52,755 nt of DNA from Actinomycetes bacterium (GTDB taxonomy: Bacteria > Actinomycetota > Acidimicrobiia > Acidimicrobiales > RAAP-2). The notes beneath the pieces were generated by a model that saw only the letters and a list, made by a program, of their open reading frames with translations, was not told where the DNA came from and did not search any database. Made by a program: the position numbers and the translations under genes. Of this stretch, positions 48,549 through 52,755 are shown piece by piece (within the stretch, counting starts at the first letter, position 1; each line of letters starts with the position of its first letter). Location of the stretch: assembly GCA_021791145.1 (NCBI GenBank), contig JAJYXE010000018.1, forward strand, positions 1-52,755, read 5' to 3'.

Positions 48549-48593
48549 GCCCGAGGACTGAGCCCAAGGTCTGAGCCCGAGGACTGAGGAGCG
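48541..48593. repeat. 13-bp tandem repeat at the 3' end of ino1
   Basis: Four 13-bp units alternate aggtctgagcccg and aggactgagccca, starting inside the last codons of ino1 and ending just before the pcnA stop. Each unit contains ctgag, giving several in-frame or out-of-frame TGA codons. Confidence 0.85.
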
Positions 48594-48595
48594 GG

Positions 48596-50089
48596 CTACT
48601 GCCCGGCAGCGGTGCTTCGCGCCGCCCACCACTCCTCCAGCCGCCGACCGGCCTCCTCTGCGCCGAGCGGCCCCTCGTCGAGCCGGAGCTCGAGCAGGAA
48701 CGCCAACGCCTCGCCCACCCTCGGACCGGGCGGGATGCCCAGTCGCGCCATCACCTGTGTCCCGTTCAGCTCCGGGCGGATTGCATCGAGCTCCTCCTGC
48801 TTGCGAAGCTCGGCGATACGAGCCTCGAGCTCGTCCATACGACGGGCGAGCGCGCGGGCCTTCGCCGCGTTGCGCGTGGTGCAGTCCGAGCGCGTGAGCT
48901 CGTTGAGCCGATCGAGCAGCGGACCGGCGTCGCGCACATAGCGGCGCACCGCGCGGTCGCTCCAGCCGAGCCGGTACGTGTGGAAGCGCAGGTGCAGCCG
49001 CACGAGCTCTGCGACCACGTCGATGTCCTCCTTGGAGTACCGCAACGCCTCCATCCGCTTGCGGGTCATCCGCGCGCCGACTTCGTCGTGGTGGTGGAAG
49101 GTGACCCCCTCCGGACCGATGGCACGGGTCTTGGGCTTGCCTACGTCGTGGAAGAGTGCTGCCAGCCGGAGCAGCTTGTCAGGAGACGTCTTGTCGACCA
49201 CTGCGAGCGTGTGGGCCAGCACGTCCTTGTGCCGGTGAACGGGGTCCTGCTCGAGCCGGAGAGCCGGCAGCTCGGGGAGGAACTCGTCGCACAGCCCGGT
49301 CTCGACCGCGAACCCCAGGGCGCGCGACGGCCCCGGGGACGCCAGGACCACGATCTTGTCCAGCTCGTCACGAATGCGCTCAGCGGAGACGATCGACAGC
49401 CGGTGACGACCCCTTCGCACGGCCTCCACCAGCTGTCGCTCCGGCACCAGCTGGTAGGCGGCGGCGAAGCGCGCAGCACGGAGCATCCGCAGCGGGTCGT
49501 CCCCGAAGGAGGTCTCTGGGTCGAGCGGCGTGCGCAGCCGGTGCGCCGCAAGGTCCCCGAGCCCGTCGAACGGGTCGACCAGCCGCAGCTCGGGCAGCTC
49601 GAGCGCCATTGCGTTGACGGTGAAGTCACGCCGAGAGAGGTCGGTCTCGACATCGTCGCCGAACGTGACCGCGGGCTTGCGTGAGTCGGGGCGGTACGCC
49701 TCGGCGCGGTGGGTGGTGACCTCGAAGGTGCGATCCCCGGTCCGGAGGCCGATGGTGCCGAACCGCTTTCCCTGAGTCCACACCGCGTCCGCCCAGCCCC
49801 GGACGAGCCGCTCGATCTCGTCGGGACGGGCGTCCGTCGTGAGGTCGAAGTCGTTCGGAAAGACGCCGCCCGGCCGCTCGACGAGCGCGTCGCGGACAGA
49901 CCCCCCGACGAGGTAGATCCGATGGCCCGCGGCGCAGAACCGCTCGGCGAGGGCCGCAGTCGCCTCGACGAGCGGGCGGAAGCGCTCGGGAACGGGGGGC
50001 TGCGCGGAGGGCTGCGCGGAGGGCTGCGCGCGGGGCTGCGCGGGGGGCTGCGCGGGGGGCTGCACGGACGGCTGCACGGACGGCTGCAC
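48596..50089 (-). CDS. pcnA: CCA tRNA nucleotidyltransferase / poly(A) polymerase
   Basis: A class II nucleotidyltransferase of about 497 residues. The NT domain has IYLVGGSVRDALV and FPNDFDLTTDARPDE (catalytic DxD), then DLSRRDFTVNAMAL and RMLRAARFAA; an HD domain follows (ALFHDVGKPKTRA, HHHDEVGARM). CCA is not encoded in the tRNA-Gly of this window, so CCA addition is expected. The GTG at 50089 has TACCGT 6 bases upstream and is preferred, but the frame stays open further up. The first ~30 residues are eight 4-residue repeats of the VQPS/AQPS/AQPP kind. Confidence 0.92.
   Translation of the reverse strand: MQPSVQPSVQPPAQPPAQPRAQPSAQPSAQPPVPERFRPLVEATAALAERFCAAGHRIYLVGGSVRDALVERPGGVFPNDFDLTTDARPDEIERLVRGWADAVWTQGKRFGTIGLRTGDRTFEVTTHRAEAYRPDSRKPAVTFGDDVETDLSRRDFTVNAMALELPELRLVDPFDGLGDLAAHRLRTPLDPETSFGDDPLRMLRAARFAAAYQLVPERQLVEAVRRGRHRLSIVSAERIRDELDKIVVLASPGPSRALGFAVETGLCDEFLPELPALRLEQDPVHRHKDVLAHTLAVVDKTSPDKLLRLAALFHDVGKPKTRAIGPEGVTFHHHDEVGARMTRKRMEALRYSKEDIDVVAELVRLHLRFHTYRLGWSDRAVRRYVRDAGPLLDRLNELTRSDCTTRNAAKARALARRMDELEARIAELRKQEELDAIRPELNGTQVMARLGIPPGPRVGEALAFLLELRLDEGPLGAEEAGRRLEEWWAARSTAAGQ
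49994..50089. repeat. 12-bp tandem repeat at start of pcnA
   Basis: Eight degenerate 12-bp units with core ggctgcgcgg code on the minus strand for QPx repeats (VQPS, AQPP, AQPR, AQPS). The array begins at the proposed start codon. Confidence 0.85.
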
Positions 50090-50182
50090 CGGCACACGGT
50101 ACCGCCGCGCCCGTCGAGCCCAGCCGCTCGCGACGCGCACAGACCGGGGCGCGACGCGAGCGATCCCTGTCGTGCGCCGCAC

Positions 50183-50194
50183 TAGCGTCGTGAG
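50183..50194 (+). promoter_or_regulatory. -10 element for leaderless DUF6049 gene
   Basis: TAGCGT at 50183-50188 lies 6 bases before the GTG of the DUF6049 gene. Confidence 0.55.
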
Positions 50195-52408
50195 GTGTCG
50201 AAGCGGACCCTCCTCACCCTGAGCATGGGGAGCCCCGTCACCTCGAGGATCGTGCGGCGGGCCGCCGTTGCGACGTGGTGCATCTTCGTCGCGACCTGCG
50301 TCCTCTCGCTCGCTGCCCCTCGAGCGGGTGGGACCACGCCGCACACGCCGAGCGCGCTCGTGCTCGTCGACCAGACCGAGTGGGTCGTGGCCCACTCCGG
50401 CTCATCTGGGGCCCCGACACCCGTGTCCCCCTTCGACCTGGGCATCTCCGCCCGCGACGCGCCGTCGGGTGCCGCCGTCCAGGCGGTCCTCTACCCGCGG
50501 CTCCTCACCCGCTACGACTTCAAGAACGTGCTCCGTGACGGCCCGCACGGTTACCCGCTCTCCGCGACGACCCCGGTCCCACTCGCCTCCCTGCCCCCGA
50601 ACCCACGCTCGTCGGGGGTGTCACTCGATCTTTCGATCGTCCAGTCCGCGTCGAGCGAGCAGGGCTCTCGCCTGGGCCTCGCGTGCTCGCCTCCCACAGG
50701 GAGCGGCACATGCACAGGCGTCTACCCGGTGGTCGTCCAGCTCCAGCGCCCGAGCGGACGGGTGCTCCGCCACTTCACCACCTTCCTCACGTACGTCACC
50801 GCCAGGAGCGCGCACCCGCTCGAGCTCTCCTGGATCGTCCCCCTCCAAGCCCCGATCTCGCTCTCGAGGCGCCCTTCGGCGCCGGCCCGGGCCATCCGGC
50901 CGCTCTCGAGCGCCGAAGCAGCCTCCCTCGAGATCCTGATCTCCCAGCTCCGGGCAACCCCGCTGCCGGTCACGCTCGACGTCTCGCCCGAGACTCTCCA
51001 GGCCCTCGACCGGGCCGGCCCCGACGGGCGGGCGGCGGTCGCGACGCTCGCGGCGCTGTCGTCGAACCCCTCGACCTACGAAGTGCTCGCCCGTCCCTAC
51101 GCCCCGGTCGACCTCGGCGCGCTCGCCGGGGCCGGAGAGCCGACCGAGATCGTGGCGCAGATGGCCGCCGGGTCCACAGTGCTCCACCACCTCCACGTGC
51201 GAACGACGCCGACGCCGTCCCCGTGGGTCCAGACCGGGGCCGTGGGGAACGACATCGCCGGGGGGCTCGAGCAGGTCCACGCGACCCAGCTCGTCGTGGC
51301 GGGCACAGCCCTCTCGCCCACATCCACCGTCACAAGCAGCGGCACGTGGACCTCCACCTTCTCGCTCGGGCTGACACGACGCGGCTCGACGACCTCTGTG
51401 GTGGCCGCCGAAGCGGACAGCTTGCTCGGCCGACAGTTCGCCGGCACCCGCACAGACCCCGCCCTGGCCGCCACCCAGCTCCTCGCGGACCTCGCAATGG
51501 TCCACTTCGAACGGCCCAACACAACGGCGGTCCGCGGCTTGGTTGCCCTGCCGCCGCGGCGCTGGGTCGCGAACCCTGCGTTCGACCGCGTGCTCCTCGA
51601 AGGACTGTCCCAGGACCCGGTGGTCGAGCCCGTCACGCTGTCGCGCTACTTCTCCTCGGTGACCTTCGCCGGGTCGCGCCACCTCCTTGGTCCAGGACCC
51701 GGGCCTGTCATGCCGCACGCGCTGGCCCGAGTCGTCTCACGCGCTCGCATCCGCCTCAGCAGCTTCGACGGGGTGCTCGCTGGGCACCCCCTTCCACCCG
51801 TCGCGTCCCAGCTCGACGACCTCCTTCTCGCCTCCGAGTCCGCCGGGTTCTCGGAAAGACGGCAGGCGTCCGGCGTGTCCACCGTCGAGCGGCTGCTCAC
51901 GGACCAGCTGCGCCTGGTCAGGTTCGCCACAGAGAAGACCTTCACGCTCACGTCGCGCGCTGGGCAGATCCCCATCACCGTCGAGTCCCATGCGCCCTAC
52001 ACGATCGTCGGGAGGCTCACTGTCAGCGGCAACAAGTTCCTCTTCCCCCATCACGGGACATCCCGAGTGATCCGTCTCGACCACGCCACGAACGCGTCAC
52101 GCGTCGACGTCGTCGTACGGAGCCCCGGCGACCTGCGGCTGCGCGTCGTGTTCACGTCCCCCGACGGCCACCTCGTGATCGCGCGCGCGCTCCTCATCGT
52201 CCGCTCGACCGCGACCTCAGTGGTCGGTGTCGTGCTCACCGTCGCCGCGCTGGCGATCCTTCTCACCTGGTGGGCCCGGACCTGGTGGTCCGGAAGGCAC
52301 ACGCGGCGCGAGAGACGCTCACGGCGCGAGCGGCGTGAGCGCCGCCCGCGGCAAGGAACGCAGGGGAGGCGAGCGGCCAGCCCGGTGAGCGGAGCGCACG
52401 CACAGTGA
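50195..52408 (+). CDS. DUF6049 family membrane-anchored protein
   Basis: A 737-residue protein, mostly extracytoplasmic. It has an N-terminal helix (VATWCIFVATCVLSLAAP, about 26-43), a long soluble region, and a C-terminal helix (VVGVVLTVAALAILLTWW, about 675-692) followed by an Arg-rich cytosolic tail. The position between pcnA and murJ matches the mycobacterial Rv3907c-Rv3909-Rv3910 order, so a role in wall assembly next to the lipid II flippase is plausible. No catalytic motif is seen. The stop overlaps murJ by 4 bp (GTGA). Confidence 0.85.
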   Translation: MSKRTLLTLSMGSPVTSRIVRRAAVATWCIFVATCVLSLAAPRAGGTTPHTPSALVLVDQTEWVVAHSGSSGAPTPVSPFDLGISARDAPSGAAVQAVLYPRLLTRYDFKNVLRDGPHGYPLSATTPVPLASLPPNPRSSGVSLDLSIVQSASSEQGSRLGLACSPPTGSGTCTGVYPVVVQLQRPSGRVLRHFTTFLTYVTARSAHPLELSWIVPLQAPISLSRRPSAPARAIRPLSSAEAASLEILISQLRATPLPVTLDVSPETLQALDRAGPDGRAAVATLAALSSNPSTYEVLARPYAPVDLGALAGAGEPTEIVAQMAAGSTVLHHLHVRTTPTPSPWVQTGAVGNDIAGGLEQVHATQLVVAGTALSPTSTVTSSGTWTSTFSLGLTRRGSTTSVVAAEADSLLGRQFAGTRTDPALAATQLLADLAMVHFERPNTTAVRGLVALPPRRWVANPAFDRVLLEGLSQDPVVEPVTLSRYFSSVTFAGSRHLLGPGPGPVMPHALARVVSRARIRLSSFDGVLAGHPLPPVASQLDDLLLASESAGFSERRQASGVSTVERLLTDQLRLVRFATEKTFTLTSRAGQIPITVESHAPYTIVGRLTVSGNKFLFPHHGTSRVIRLDHATNASRVDVVVRSPGDLRLRVVFTSPDGHLVIARALLIVRSTATSVVGVVLTVAALAILLTWWARTWWSGRHTRRERRSRRERRERRPRQGTQGRRAASPVSGAHAQ

Positions 52409-52755
52409 CACGAAGGACCTGGCGCCGGCGATCCCGGTGGCCGGCGCACGCGACACGAGCCGGACCCCGGGAGCGCCAGAGCCCGCTCGACGGCTCGGTC
52501 GATCCACCCGGGCGCGCCGAGACGATGACCGGCGCGACGGCGGGCGCGACGGCGGGCGCGGCGACCACAGGGGGCCGCCTCCGCCGCGCCGCGCTCTGGA
52601 TGGCCGCGGGCACGGCAGTGTCACGTCTCACCGGGCTGCTCCGCATCATCGCACTGGCGTACGCCCTGGGTGCCACGCACTTCGCCGACGCGTACAACTT
52701 GGCGAACACGACGCCGAACATGATCTACGACATCGTGCTCGGCGGGGTCCTCGCC
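52405..52755 (+). CDS. murJ: Lipid II flippase MurJ, N-terminal part (cut by window edge)
   Basis: The first 117 codons only. After a ~65-residue Arg/Gly/Ala-rich leader comes RLRRAALWMAAGTAVSRLTGLLRIIALAYALG and FADAYNLANTTPNMIYDIVLGGVL, which is the first helix and loop of MurJ/MviN. MurJ moves the peptidoglycan precursor across the membrane. The leader contains a short 12-bp repeat (gcgacggcgggc, about 52533-52560). GTG at 52405 overlaps the DUF6049 stop. Confidence 0.93.
   Translation, partial: MTRRTWRRRSRWPAHATRAGPRERQSPLDGSVDPPGRAETMTGATAGATAGAATTGGRLRRAALWMAAGTAVSRLTGLLRIIALAYALGATHFADAYNLANTTPNMIYDIVLGGVLA

Noticed and set aside
50090..50395. Longer pcnA product starting near 50395
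   Set aside because: It would overlap the start of the divergent DUF6049 gene and adds only Arg-rich sequence with no family similarity.

Overview
The window is 52.8 kb of very GC-rich DNA (about 70% by eye) from an actinobacterium. Markers of the phylum are an Rv1155-like F420-family enzyme, HspR behind dnaJ, DUF5318, DUF6049 beside pcnA and murJ, frequent GTG starts and apparently leaderless genes. A three-repeat cell-wall-binding (CWB2) surface protein and the overall gene set suggest Acidimicrobiia or a relative. That placement is inference; no rRNA gene is present to settle it.

Layout, left to right. (1) 1-9476: purine biosynthesis. The 5' end of purF (minus strand, cut by the window edge) and a divergent PHP phosphoesterase are followed by a seven-gene minus-strand operon, purA-purD-purB-purC-purS-purQ-purL, in which every junction is a 4-bp ATGA/GTGA overlap. 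(2) 9561-11104: a BNR-repeat 'sialidase-like' protein and a MoaD/ThiS-like ubiquitin-fold protein, overlapping by 4 bp; the MoaD-like protein starts with four perfect-length 30-bp repeats. (3) 11236-18040: the heat-shock operon dnaK-grpE-dnaJ-hspR-clpB, with a collagen-like insert in GrpE. (4) 18295-23810: gpmA, an ammonium transporter whose frame runs on antisense into gpmA, a cyclic-nucleotide-binding protein, an F420-type enzyme and a membrane Fe-S oxidoreductase of the EtfD/HdrD type. (5) 24022-29111: tRNA-Gly(CCC), then a GltD-like flavoprotein carrying its own ferredoxin domain and 2-oxoacid:ferredoxin oxidoreductase subunits korA and korB. (6) 29252-40943: accessory genes, namely a methyltransferase, SDR, ABC exporter, YbaK deacylase, CWB2 surface protein, hydrolase, an EamA transporter divergent from an XRE-cupin regulator, a DoxX-like protein and a flavin-type oxidase. 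(7) 41024-46633: the dnaB / rplI-rpsR-ssb-rpsF replication-translation cluster, panB and DUF5318. (8) 46726-52755: padR, ino1, pcnA, DUF6049 and the 5' end of murJ, a set usually found near oriC, which probably lies beyond the right edge.

Three themes recur. Short GC-rich tandem repeats (9-33 bp units) sit in many spacers and at the ends or in loops of conserved proteins, almost always in frame when coding. A TANNNT element occurs 6-8 bp before the start codon of about a dozen genes, as expected for leaderless transcripts. Several housekeeping proteins (PurF, GrpE, bS6, bS18, PcnA) carry unusual low-complexity insertions or tails. No insertion sequence, prophage or CRISPR array was seen, and no gene-free stretch exceeds 300 bases; spacers of 150-260 bases hold only the promoters, leaders and repeats listed.
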